Origin: Hybos culiciformis
Lineage: Eukaryota; Arthropoda; Insecta; Diptera; Hybotidae
Assembly (NCBI GenBank): GCA_964007475.1
Contig: OZ023273.1
Location: forward strand, 39,681,525 to 39,745,524
DNA: 64,000 bases
Reading direction: 5' to 3'
A program made the position numbers and the translations under genes. The first letter of the stretch is position 1. Every line of letters begins with the position of its first letter. Shown here in pieces: positions 23,825 to 36,008 of this stretch. The notes below the pieces were generated by a model that saw only the letters and a list, made by a program, of their open reading frames with translations, ran no database searches and had not been told where the DNA came from.

Positions 23825-25940
23825 AATGAAATTGCAAAGTGCTTATTTACAAAATTACTATATTTTATAATGAGATAATATTTTTTTCAATTGATTTATT
23901 ATGACTTAATATTAATAGTAATAAATAAATTTCTATTAATAATCCAGTAGGAATGATTAAAATTTTAAATGAAATTAAACTAAACTAAAAAAACAAACAC
24001 GAAGAAAAATCCATGTTTTCTACCATAAATCCAGTTTTGTGTAAATAATTCAATAATGCCCTTTTTTAATAGAATTCTTTAAAAGCGAAGAATATATTTC
24101 AGAATTGTGGTGTTAAGTTATAAAAAAATTTCCATGAATATTTTCGTAGGCTATTAAATTTAGAAACATGAGCTCAAAAGCAATATGTATTGAACAGTGT
24201 ACGTACATAGACAATCCTTCGATCGTAAACCTCAATTTAAAGTAGCTCGCAATTATTATACATCAATCCAACATTTTTAGTTTTGATTTGGACTTTTTTC
24301 TGTTTGGATTGATCAAATAAAAATGAATTATAATAATAAATCATAGCCTAAAAGTTTCTTTTATTACCCATTAAGAAATGATTTTGAATTCATCAATTTT
24401 ATTCATTGTTAGTCATTTAATTATTCTCTTTTGGAATAGTTAATAATAATCGATTTAATTCTATAATAACCAATTTGAAACTCTAAAAAATACTCGAAAT
24501 TAAAAATTTTATTTATTTTTTTTTTCAAATTAGGTATCATCTACTAATTTAAAAAATTGAAGTCAAATTCAATAAAAAATTATACAATTTAAGTATTTTT
24601 TTTTAGTAGTGAATTAAAAAATTATTATTCAAATAAAAATTAATATTGAGAATCATTACAATATATTTTACTCATATTGCAAGAAAAGAAATTAATTCAA
24701 TTTACTGTAAATCTTAGCCTTCATTCGTCGCTTTTCTGTCAAAATTAAAATAAAATTATTACTTTATGGGATAAATATTATTAAAAAAATTTGTTAATAA
24801 AGTTAAAAAACTTAATAATTCATATTTATAATCTTTGCAAGCGAGAATATTTTCATTTTATGTACAAAATTTAAAAAACTTGATTTAAAACACTAATTTA
24901 ATTTTTTATCTTCAAGCTTATTATTATATTAAACTGAATTAAGTTTAGAAAAACATAATTCAAATATTTAGTATTGATTTGTTTCCACAAGTATACAATA
25001 CTTACATTTTTCTTACAAAAAGAAAACTATTAGCTTTTTAGTCAGTATTTAAGATTTTAGTTAAGTAATCTTAAGTTGATATTATTTACAATCAATAAAA
25101 TAAATTAATAATGCATTGGCTATATTTATAATTAATTTTGCATATAAAATAAAGTTACATATATACTAAATATATATATACATATATATTAAATATAGTT
25201 ATTATTGCTTGTTAAATACATAAAAACATAATGTACAAAAATTAAAAAAAGTATTTATTATTTATAAATATATATTATATATATACAACATACATATGAA
25301 AATATACTTTATTATTGCTAATTAAAATATTCTTTATTATGATATTGCTTTAAATATTAATCATAGCATAAAAAAATAATTCTATTTATAACCGCCCAAA
25401 AAATTCCAACAAAAAAAGCAGAAAACTGGCTCCTTTTTCACACAATGGCGTGTTTGCTGTAAAATAAAATTCTCATTTTTATTGTGTGCCTTTTTATTCA
25501 TATTTTATTAAGTAAAAGAAATAAAATCATTACATGTAACAAAATGTTTATGAATTTGTTTGGAGCTGATCTATTACTTTATTCTCAATTGAGATTCTGA
25601 AATAAACATATTCAATGTGATCACAGTGTACGGTAATAAAGATTTTGAATGAATTGTTTGTATATCAATCCTTTGAAATTGATTTTGATTGTGGAAATTA
25701 TTATGCGCGTCCAGCTTAAAAGTTGCATTCAAAGTTGCCATCAATTTTTTTGAAAAAAAAAAAAAAAACATGAAATAAAATGTTTCCATCACCAGTAGAA
25801 TGACCGAAAATTTAAAAACTTTACTTAATAATTAAAATTTTAATAAAACGCAATTGCTTTTTTTGTCAATTCTTTTTATTTTTTTTTTTCATTTCTTTGC
25901 ATTTTTCTTTTTTATTTATTTATTTATTTATTTATTTTAA
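23825..25940. other. AT-rich spacer between convergent MCC and BCAS2
   Basis: The 3' ends of MCC (+) and BCAS2 (-) face each other. The spacer has TA-rich runs around 25140-25290 and no exon, RNA gene or transposon end that I can support. Confidence 0.5.
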
Positions 25941-27196
25941 TTATTCGTCAGGACCAGATTTTTCGTATATCTCATCTTCTATGTCATATTGTCTGTAATC
26001 TTGATCTTCATCGTTAACTTGTTGACGATAATCAACGTCGTCATTTTGCTGACGATAATCAATGTCTTTATGACGATAATCTATGTCTTTATTAGAATTT
26101 TTGTAATTTGTATCTGCATTATCTTCAATCAATTTATTTAATTCTTGTATGTGATTTTCTAATTTAACACATTCTTGTTCGATTTCATAATTCTTTGACA
26201 CCAGCATTACCTTATAGGGAATAATAAAAAAAAGATAAACACTTTAATAATTATGTAGGTATACAAAATATGTGTAAATATTTTTACCCATTGAGCTTCA
26301 AGAGATTTAAGTTTATCTCCGGCAGCTGTTTGAGCCTGCTTTCGTTGCCAATTTATATCTTGAATTTCTTTTTTTAATTCTTGCAGTCTGTTTTGTGCTT
26401 TTGCTTGCATCGCTGTGAATACTTCTAAGAACGCTTTCCAAGTTTCACAACCGTATTCTAGCATTAAATCCAAATTAATAGCTCGGACAGATTGATGTTC
26501 TAATTGAGCATATGAATTTTCAATAGACTCTTGCCATGCAGATAATTCAGAAAGTTTACCGGCTGATGGTGGTGGTAATTCATATCTCTTCATACCTGTA
26601 AAGGAGTAGAAATTAAGAAAATCACGATAAACTAAATCTTAGATAATTACTTAATTGTTCCATTGGCAAGCGCTGTTGAATTCGTTCAAATTCTGTTTGC
26701 ATTAGTTTCGTTTCAAAAGCGTTCGAAACTGATGGTAAATGGTCTAAATAATTTTTTGTTGGACGGTAACGTCTGCATTCCTCTTCAACCATTGCTAAAG
26801 CCTAAAATAATGAATTCTCTAATTTAGCATAATTTTAGTTACGCATCACCTTACCATCATTTTTGGAGAACAAAGCGATTTTCATTAAAACATAAAATAC
26901 CTATAAAGAAAACCTTTGACTTAAAGTAAAATAGGTAGGTACCTACCTACAATTCCGAAATCAAACTTTTCTTAATAAAGGTTACCTAAGTACAAATTTT
27001 AACATTTTATTAACTTAAAAAAAAAAGAGAATACTGGTAAAGAAAAACGAAACCAATCATCCATTCGTTATCCGCATTAATAGGTAGGTACTACAAGGCA
27101 CTTTCGAATCTACTAGGTTTTAAGTATTTGCTATAAAATTACCGATTCCCTAACTCCAGGATCATCGTAACCATGATCAATGTAGGGCAATGCCAT
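25941..27196 (-). CDS. BCAS2: Pre-mRNA splicing factor BCAS2/SPF27
   Basis: Core subunit of the Prp19/CDC5L (NineTeen) complex, which activates the spliceosome in the nucleus. Four coding exons on the minus strand join in frame: 27196-27143, 26801-26651, 26595-26288, 26210-25941; 260 residues, against 225 in human. Family signatures are the N-terminal [29 protein letters not shown], the highly conserved [28 protein letters not shown], the coiled-coil [18 protein letters not shown] and [12 protein letters not shown]. The extra length is a C-terminal tail (about residues 213-260) with four DxDYR-type units ([28 protein letters not shown]) and an acidic end, absent from the human protein. The start is the only ATG giving the conserved N-terminus. 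Confidence 0.97.
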
Positions 27197-27499
27197 ATTT
27201 CTTTAAAACAACTTATTTATTTATTTTTCTTTTTTTTTAATTTAAATTTATTGTTCCTTTCTTGGATAAAAGATATAAAAGATGAATTAAAAAATTAATA
27301 AATCGAAATGAATGTTGAAATTATTATGAATAGAATAAATAAATAAATAATAGAAGTATTCAATTCAATTGTATAATTTATGAAACTCACTATTATGGTT
27401 TGGTTAATCTCGACGCGTCGCAAATGACGCAAGAAATATTAAATATATGAAAATGTATGGACGCTCACAGTCTCGACGTTAATTACGCGATTATATTTA
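27197..27499 (-). promoter_or_regulatory. BCAS2 upstream region
   Basis: Just upstream of BCAS2 the sequence is AT-rich until a local CpG-bearing stretch (tctcgacgcgtcgcaaatgacgc, about 27408-27430), unusual in this window and a plausible promoter core. No TATA box is evident. A DNA transposon begins at 27500. Confidence 0.35.
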
Positions 27500-28799
27500 T
27501 AGTACGTTCAGTAAGTACAGATTGTCCTTAGCTAGTGACAAAATCCTACGTTGCAGACAATCTGAAGTTTGTGAAAGACAAAATCTGACAGCTAAAGTCC
27601 TTAAATACAGACAATTTCTACAAAAAATCGTTCAGTAATGCAATCCTACCTCAAAACTTCTGCAAAGGGAAATTTTATAATTTCCCATAATAGTCCGTAT
27701 TCTGGGAGTACTTTTTAGTTGGCCTTAGCTAAGGACAATGAAAATTTTGATTAAAAACAAATAAAAAAAAATGAATTTTAACAAAATTTTATGTTTTCCT
27801 AAATAAAATTCGAAATTTTATATTTTTATTTAAATAAAATATAAAATTTTAAATAAACATATAAAATTTTTAATAAAAATATAAAATTTTTAATAAAAAT
27901 ATAAAATTTTTTTTTAATTTACATATTTTATCAAATTTAGTTCAACCCATATACTTTAAAAAGGTTTATACCGAGTTCTTGTTTACATTTCACTACAAGC
28001 TATCCTTCCTTTATGATGATTTTTTTTCTATCAATTATGCAAATTAAATAAAAATTTTAGATATCTTCCTTAGTTTTCGAGATATCAAACATTTTATCTT
28101 TTAAATAAAAATTCGCTACAACAAGAAAATATTAAGAAACTTCGTAAAGAAGGGAGAACGGCAACATACATTATCATAATGTTAATAAGGCATCAGGTCA
28201 GGTGTTTTGTATTTTTAATATTTGTTCAACAATAGCATGACACTAGTTTTAGAAATAGAAATACTTTTTCATCGGTGAACCACTAGTGAATAGGAAGTAA
28301 TAATTCATGTTGAAGTGAGGCAAGATCCTATTTAAAAAGTAAATTGTTCGTACTTTTTTGCTCTATTAAAGAACTTGCAAGCCATATTCAGCTTGATTCA
28401 ATACAGAGTAGGAAACATAAATATATGTAAAAAAACACATTCACTCAATTTTTGTTCATGCATTTTACTAGACAATTTGTATCAAGTAAGTTTTATTAGG
28501 TATGTGTTAGCTTAAAAACATTTAAAAAAAAGGCAGAATTTTTGAAATTTCATTAAATTTGTATTCCCTTAAACAATATACATGCATATTATTAATAAAT
28601 GTTACAAATGATTCTTTAAAATCTGAAATACAACAAATGACACATTTCATATGCGCATATAAAATTTTTTAATGTATATGATTTTAAAATGAAATGTCAC
28701 AGCTTTCCTTATCGTAGGGGTTTGCAGAAGTTATTTGCAGGATTTTGCAGAAAAGGGAATTCCTTAGCTACGGACAATCGGTACTTACTGAACGCACTA
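27500..28799. mobile_element. 1.3-kb TIR element, Harbinger-like, non-autonomous
   Basis: Ends are TAGTRCGTTCAGTAAGTAC continuing to MGATTGTCCKTAGCTA, left at 27500-27534 and right, inverted, at 28765-28799. Both sides are flanked by TTA (27497-27499 and 28800-28802), matching the 3-bp TWA duplication of PIF/Harbinger elements. The interior is very AT-rich, carries a roughly 20-bp tandem repeat (aaaaatataaaattttta type) at 27840-27912 and encodes no transposase. A further internal copy of acaatctg/gcagacaat motifs lies near the left end. Confidence 0.75.
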
Positions 28800-28988
28800 T
28801 TATATACGGTCTTTCGCGTCACTAAGGTTTGCATCGCGTCCATCGCATCGAGTTTGCCCAGGCGGTTAAGGTCTATTAATTTTATTAATTTACTTTGAAA
28901 AAATGCCGTGAGCCAAAAAAAAATTAACTTTGAATGAATTTTGATTTTGACGGTTCGGTGACGTGACATTACTGATGTGTGTGGATAG

Positions 28989-29593
28989 GCGAAGTGCAAT
29001 AACTCATCGGTACTTAACTCATCCGTCGATTTTGGATAAGTTATATCCATTTTAACTCATCCGAAAATTGGCCGATGAGTTATATGCTTTGGAATGGCAT
29101 AACTCATCCACCTCAATGCTTATTTGTGACAAACACTACGGTACTTATTCCTGAGCCGATGATTAGCCCCATTTTTGTGTTAGCAGTAGAGGGAGTGTCC
29201 CAGAACGAGAAAAGGGGGCGGAGGGTGAGGGCTGCGGGCGGGCGGACTGGTGGTTGGTCAGTGGGCGCCAGCCGCAAATCCCACTGACCAACCACCAGTC
29301 CGCCCGCCCGCAGCCCTCACCCTCCGCCCCCTTCTCGCGTTCTGGGACACTCCCAATACTGCTAACACAAAAATGGGGCCAATCAGGTCGGTAAATGTAA
29401 TGTATTTTATCTTATCGACCAATGAGTAAATACCCAAGTTTTTGTCACAAATCACAAATAAGCATTGAGTTGGATGAGTTATGTCATTCCAAAGGATATA
29501 ACTCATCGGCCAATTTTCGGATGAGTTAAAATGGATATAACTTATCCAAAATCGACCGATGAGTTAAGTACCGATGAGTTATTGCGCGGACCC
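28989..29593. mobile_element. 605-bp palindromic element with GC-rich core
   Basis: The two halves are reverse complements along nearly their full length, from caataactcatcggtactta at the edges to cagtggg/cccactg at the centre (loop about 29266-29277). The 10-bp direct repeat gtgtggatag flanks it (28979-28988 and 29594-29603); one base may be chance, so a 9-bp Mutator-type duplication fits. The middle 140 bases are strikingly GC-rich (gcgggcgggcggactggtgg), unlike anything nearby. The open frames on both strands are palindrome by-products. Confidence 0.9.
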
Positions 29594-29948
29594 GTGTGGA
29601 TAGACCTTTAATACGATGATCCCATCTCCAAAGGGAAGGAATGTTCAGAAAAAATATTCGCATTCCCAACTCATTGTACTAAATTATAAGCAACCAATTT
29701 TCCAATTTTCCAGTTGCTATAACGCGGACAAAAGTCATTTCGAATCGCGGACAAATGTCCAACCCCCATATTAACTATAATTTTTCAAACAGTGTAACAC
29801 GCAAGTAAATAGAAAAAATAATTCTATTGAGTTTGGCCGTTAGTATCCATGTAACCGAAGATTAGCTTAAGAAAAGCTGCAATTACTGGCAGCTGCGCCG
29901 TGATAAAATCTTAAAACGATTTCCAATTTCAACCAATACGTCCGTCAA

Positions 29949-29975
29949 TTTTTTTTATTCTTTCCTTTTTTGTCC
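29949..29975 (+). promoter_or_regulatory. Probable TCT/5'-TOP promoter of RpL4
   Basis: The pyrimidine tract ttctttccttttttg lies about 100 bases before the RpL4 start codon. Ribosomal protein genes of animals begin transcription at a C within such a tract, and in flies this TCT motif replaces the usual initiator. The position would give a short 5' UTR. Motif only; the start site is not proven. Confidence 0.5.
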
Positions 29976-30057
29976 GATTTATTTCGAAGAGGACATAATT
30001 TTTATTTAAAAATTTTAAAAATATTAAAATAATAATTAATTGAACAGATTTTTAAAA

Positions 30058-32477
30058 ATGGTAAATTTATTTTTTATTTACATGAACGCACATTTAAAAA
30101 TTAAATTTTTAATGTTTATTGACAAAATAAATGAAATTTAAAAAATTTACACGTGTAGAGTGTGGTTATGTTGCATTTTTTAGTTTTAATTAATTTTTTT
30201 TTTCAAAGAATTTTCTAATTTTTATTTTTTTTTTAGAGTTTATCGGCTGCTCGCCCTCTTGTTACCGTTTATTCGGAAAAAAATGAAGCTGTGAAAGATA
30301 AGAATATTTGTTTGCCAGCAATTTTTAAAGCTCCAATTCGACCAGATGTAGTCAATGAAATTCATCAATTGATGCGTCGCAATCGTCGTCAACCGTATGC
30401 CGTCAGTGAACAAGCTGGTCAGTAATTAGACAAAATTTAAAAAAGTTGTAGGTTCACAAACGAAAATAATTTAAAAAAAAATAGATTATAGGAGTATATC
30501 ATGTACCAGGTAGAAAACCGATTTTGGTACCTACCTAAATTTCGACAAAGGGCAGATAACCTGCCTACCCAACCCACCTGTGTGTTTTTGACTTGGTTAA
30601 TACCACTACACGAAAGTAATAAAATTATTTCTATGTTAACTTAATGTAAATACCTTATTATATTTATCAGTAACATCTCGTTTTAACATCAGGAGTTTTT
30701 TCCTGATATTTAAGCAGTTTGTACCTACCTAATTATATATCTGGAAATGATTAAAATTCACCAGATATTAGATAGGTAGGTACCTACCTGCATCTTAAAA
30801 ATATGTTTTTCTTAGAGGTACCTACAACAAATTTTTCAATACAAAGAAGTTATTAAATCTTAATTTCAATTCATAATTTTTTTTATTTATTTTTCTAGGT
30901 CATCAAACTTCAGCTGAATCTTGGGGTACTGGTAGAGCGGTAGCTCGTATACCACGTGTTCGTGGTGGTGGTACTCATCGTTCAGGTCAAGGTGCTTTTG
31001 GTAATATGTGTCGTGGTGGACGTATGTTCGCCCCAACAAAATCATGGCGTAGATGGCACCGCAAAATTAATATCAATCAACGTCGTTATGCATTGGTTTC
31101 AGCCATAGCTGCATCAGGAGTTCCATCATTGGTTCAATCTAAAGGTCATATTATTGACGGAGTTTCGGAATTCCCACTGGTTGTTTCTGATGAAGTTCAA
31201 AAATTACAGAAAACCAAACAAGCTGTAATTTTCTTGAGAAGAATGAAAATCTGGGCTGACATTCAAAAGGTAAATATTTGTCTTTTTTTGGTTTTTTATT
31301 TTTTTGCAATAAAAAAAATTTTATAAATACCTAATTATATTTATTGAATTTTTGAAATCTTTTAAAAATTATTGCCAAAGTAAAATTTATTTTTCCAATA
31401 GGCGTTCCGTTTTTAATGAAAGCTCTTATTAACGGGTGCATGCGGAGAAAAACAAATAAAATATTATTATAAGTAGGTAGACAGTTTTCTAAGTGTCAAA
31501 ACAAAGCAGGTATTATGTTGGAACATAATTTTCTTAGATTCTAGTATTTGAAGGCATATAAGATTTAATTGAAATTGGGTGTATATTCGAGTACGTAATG
31601 CCTGTAGGTATATATTTTTTAATCGGAAACTTAAGGTTTTTTAGAGTTAAGGAAATAAGAAATTGTTTAAAAAATAATAGCAATGAAAATTTATAATTGG
31701 ACAAGACTAAAAAATATGAATTTTATAAAGTGAAAATTAATATTGATTTTTATATCTCCCAATTTCCAGGTGTATAAATCTCAGCGTTTCCGTGCTGGTC
31801 GAGGTAAAATGCGTAATCGTCGTCGCATTCAACGTCGTGGACCATTGATTATTTATCACAAAGATGAAGGTTTGCGCCGCGCATTCCGTAACATTCCCGG
31901 AATAGAAACAATGAGAGTTGAGAAAATGAACTTATTAAAGTTGGCACCAGGCGGTCACGTTGGACGTTTTGTGATTTGGACGGAATCAGCATTCAAACGC
32001 TTAAATGATTTGTTTGGAACTTGGAAAACACCATCAAAATGCAAGAAAGGTTACAATTTACCACAACCAAAAATGTCTAATACTGATTTGTCACGTTTGT
32101 TGAAATCAGAAGAAATTCGAAAAGTATTACGTGACCCTAAGAAGAAGGTATTCCGTCGTGTTCGTCGTCTCAATCCATTGAGTAATACACGCCAATTAAT
32201 TAAATTAAATCCGTATGCTGAAGTCTTAAAACGTAGAGCGCTATTGGCCGCAGAAAAACGAAAAGCAGCTCGTGCTATTGAATCAGCTAAGCGCCGCAAA
32301 ATTGAACTACCAAAATCACATTTTGCTATTACATTGACAAGACAAGCCGAACTTCGCAAGAAAATGATAACAAAAGGATTGGCTGATAAGAAAAAGAAGT
32401 TAGCAGTGAAAAGAGCTGCTAAAAAAGTCAACACAAAGAAAGACACTTCAGCACCAGCTTTAGCTAAGAAGAAGTAA
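30058..32477 (+). CDS. RpL4: Ribosomal protein L4 (uL4)
   Basis: Large-subunit cytoplasmic ribosomal protein lining the exit tunnel. Coding exons are 30058-30060, 30237-30417, 30899-31269 and 31770-32477, 420 residues. The first coding exon holds only the ATG, followed at once by gtaaat; the next exon begins AGT TTA TCG, giving [13 protein letters not shown]. Strongly conserved parts include the tunnel-loop region [41 protein letters not shown], the [18 protein letters not shown] block and [19 protein letters not shown]. The Lys/Ala-rich C-terminal extension is typical and variable. AATAAA follows 14 bases after the stop. No frameshift or lost conserved block, so this is the functional copy, not a processed pseudogene. 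Confidence 0.99.
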
Positions 32478-32490
32478 ACCTTTCTTTTGA

Positions 32491-32496
32491 AATAAA
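32491..32496 (+). terminator. Polyadenylation signal of RpL4
   Basis: AATAAA directly after the RpL4 stop codon, giving the very short 3' UTR usual for ribosomal protein genes. Confidence 0.7.
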
Positions 32497-33159
32497 GTTC
32501 TTTTTTTTTAATGAGATGAAAGATGTTATTTTATTTTGTATTATGAAATACTTCATAATAAAGAATTAAACCGTATTTTTTATTGGTAACGGGTTTTACT
32601 GTATTTTTATGTCTGTAGGCTCTGAATTAATATCAACATTTATTTATTACATTAATAACTTTAAACATGATATTGCCGGAAATGCTTTATAATCGCTATG
32701 AGAAATGATAATCCTAGTTAAATTAAAAAAAAATATATAACTAATAAACATTAAATGATAAAATGAATATTAATGATTCTTCGAAATTCAAAATCTCAAC
32801 TTCTTATCTAATATTGCATAATAAAATATAGTGACTCCTTAGAATTTCAAAATATAAAAACATCGTATCTGTTTTGGGATGCACGAAGCAAATGAAACTC
32901 CTTTGCTTCTGCAGAAAGTTGTTGCCTAAAATTTACATTTTTTGAATCCTAGACGGTGACGCGCAGAGATTAACTTGAAAAATTTGTTTAAATGAATTTG
33001 AACATTTTTGTCGTAGTAAGCTAAAATTATAATTAAAATCAAAATTGCGATAATTAATACAAACTGAATTAAAGAACATTTATTTTTTGTTTCTGGTTTT
33101 GGGGGTTTTTGGGATTACAACATTATACAGATTATTATAGTCCCTCTATTTTAATTTTT

Positions 33160-33330
33160 TATTTTATCTAGTTAAAGCCCAAGAAATTTGTATTTCTTCG
33201 GGGTTGTTTCCTAGTATATTTTTAAGGTTGAGTGGTACTGTGGGTTTCCGTTCTAGGGATTGTTGGGTGCATTTTAATATGGATGTTCCACATTTTCTGG
33301 TGGCGATGATTTTTTTTGGAAAAATATGTA
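33160..33330 (-). pseudogene. Possible non-LTR retrotransposon 3' remnant
   Basis: On the minus strand a short open stretch reads KCTQQSLERKPTVPLNLKNI then LGNNPEEIQISW and stops. The PxxLKxILGNN... pattern resembles the end of the RNase H region of jockey-type elements. The stretch is locally richer in G and C than its flanks. Too short for certainty. Confidence 0.35.
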
Positions 33331-35942
33331 GGACTAATTTTAGTATATTAAATTTTTTTTAGCTTCATTTGACTGGTTTCGAATTTTTTCAATTTGATTG
33401 GTTTGATATGACCATTTATGATTGTTTTAATTTGGCTTAAATTTAAATGATCGTTTTCGTTTAAAAATTACTGTGAAAAGAACAATTTTTTTAAGGAGAA
33501 AAATATCAATTGTTCCATACTAGACAGGTGTACCAACACAAGGCCTTTTCTTCAAGCGACAAAAAAAAATTTTGATTCCGTATTCTCTCAACTAGATTGG
33601 CGTTATGAGCAGATGAGAATTATCACGATTTTTCCTTTCTAATAAATGATCGATTCATCATAGGACAAGAGAGGTTATCCAAACTTTCTATAATATCTAT
33701 TAAATTTGAATATTGAGGCATTGTGATATTAATTATGACGATGTTACAAACGAATTCGTGCAAGTGAAAGTAAGAACAGTGCAATTGAATTAATAAAATA
33801 ATAAAGATAAACTTATGTAGTTACGTTTTCTGTATCTCTTCTATCTTCTATTTTTAAAACTGTAATAAATTTAGGAGGCTGAATCTCCTAAATATTTGTA
33901 TTCAAAGTCCAACCAGGCTTTTCAATCAAATATCATAATTGTACATTTTTAATAAATATAATAAAATATGTATTTAAAGATTTTATATTCAAAATTCATT
34001 TAAAAAATATTTTATAGTAGAATATTATAGTACCTATACTATAGGAGAATATTCATTTGCTGTTAAAGGATGATGATATAACATTCAAAATATTTTTAGG
34101 TGTAACTTTAGTTCTAACAATATTGAAGCAATTGTTCTTTTTAAATAAACATATTTAAAATACTGCCAGCCTGTCTAAAAGTATAGCTAGTAAATTTTAA
34201 TATATAAAAAAAAAATACATTTGATGTATCCAAAATAAGAAGAGAATTGAAAAAAAGTTGATTATTATTTTATCAACGGATTGAAAATTAAAAACATGCT
34301 TATTTTAATATTTTAAGAGAAACTCAAGTTCAATAATAATAATTTGATCATCATATTGAAATTTTCAACAAAAAAAAAAAAACAAAAAGAATATTAAACA
34401 TTTGAGTTAGTTAATTTCAGGTATTTTGAAACTTTTTTTATCTATTTTGTAATTCGGATGGTGAAAAAAATTATAAAGAAATATGAGCTTTTTAAGTTCG
34501 CTGTTATCTTACGTAAGCAAGTAAAATGTGAGCAAGAAAAGTATAAATATAAAACAGAAGCTTAATTGATTAAAACAATAAAATATGTGTAATATTGCAT
34601 TTTACGCACATTATGTAAAAATTATTTCAAGTGATTTTGAAAAGGTCAAGTTGTTGCATGATCTGAATGAATAAAAACTCCTGATTTTTATAATTTACAA
34701 GGAAAAATATCAATTTTTATTTTGTAGAAATTTTATTAAAAACTAATAAATTTCGTGAATAAAAAATATATAAAAATCTACCAGTAATCGTAAATGGATT
34801 ATGGAGCCTATGTAACCGCATTTCGATACTTTCGTGCTAAAACTTTTTTAGGTTTCTACACACACATCCCATTATTATTACAATCTTTTTCAGCCTCAAT
34901 CCGAGTCCTTGGTCACAGTAAGACGCTGAACAATTTCTAAAAGCTTTTCAATCGACATCTACTCATATAAAATTTTCATCGCAATCAATTGGTTTGAATC
35001 GTTTGTATCCTTGGAAACAATTGGGAACTTAACATTATACTCTTATTTCATTGAAATCCATTAAAACTTTTAATATAAAATTTTTGGACGAAAATAATTT
35101 CGACTGAACTTGGACAATCTCATATTTTATTTTAGCTAAAGATGGAAGTAAACCTGATTGCGCATATTTTGGGTTTGATGCGGTCGAATTAGACCAAGTA
35201 CTTAGTAGCTGTAAATTATAAATCATGTAAGTGTTGGATAGACAGACAGAAAATAAATCATTTATCAGAATAAAGCATTTAGTCCATTTTTTCTTTTTAG
35301 ATCGAAATTATAAAAAAATAAAAATTATAATTAAACATTTGGGTGGTGGTAAAATTATTCAAAATATTGACAATTATACTTTTTAACTATACATAATTAT
35401 ATATATGTATTTCTTACAATAAAATAATCGGCTAAGCTAAGTTTAATAACATTAGTTTTAGAATATTTTTATCACTAAAAAAAATTAACACAATTTAAAT
35501 TTTACTTATAGCTTCAGACTTTTTATTGAAAAGTTGAACATTTCATTTAATTTAATAATTCAATTTATTAGTAATTCCATAATTCATAATTTAATTCTTT
35601 ATTTTAATATTTTATAATATAATTGTTATTCTAGCTTATTCTAGTTATTCTAGTTTTCTTAAAAATTACATGAAATCGGTAGTGTTTTTCATGTCATACC
35701 TTTATAGATTTCTACATATTAACTCAATTTACTTATTAGGTATATACATAATGTATGCTATGCAGGTAAAATGTATAATTATAAATTTTTTAAAAAATAA
35801 AAAATTATAATTCCTATGTTCCACATTTACCCATTATCAATTTTTAAGCGTTTCATTGATGCAACCAAACAAATATGTTGAGCTTTTTTCCGTATTTCAC
35901 TTCACCGCCTTCTTAGCACCCCAACTAAAGGGTCTTGCTTTG

Positions 35943-36008
35943 CAACCCTTAGACTTTTTGTTTAGAACAAACCAGCAACTCTTAGACTTTTTTTTTAGAA
36001 CAAACCAA
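35943..36008. repeat. 33-bp tandem duplication
   Basis: Two head-to-tail units of the pattern caac-ctta-gactttttg/tttttagaacaaaccaa, at 35943-35975 and 35976-36008. They cause an apparent small open frame with a repeated FRTNQQ motif, which I do not regard as a gene. Confidence 0.8.

Noticed and set aside
29075..29506. Open frames on both strands rich in Arg/Gly/Ala
   Set aside because: They arise from the GC-rich palindrome; each is the mirror of the other and has no gene signals.
30061..31769. snoRNA genes in RpL4 introns, as in vertebrates
   Set aside because: I found no convincing C box (RTGATGA) paired with a CTGA D box or H/ACA pair in these introns.
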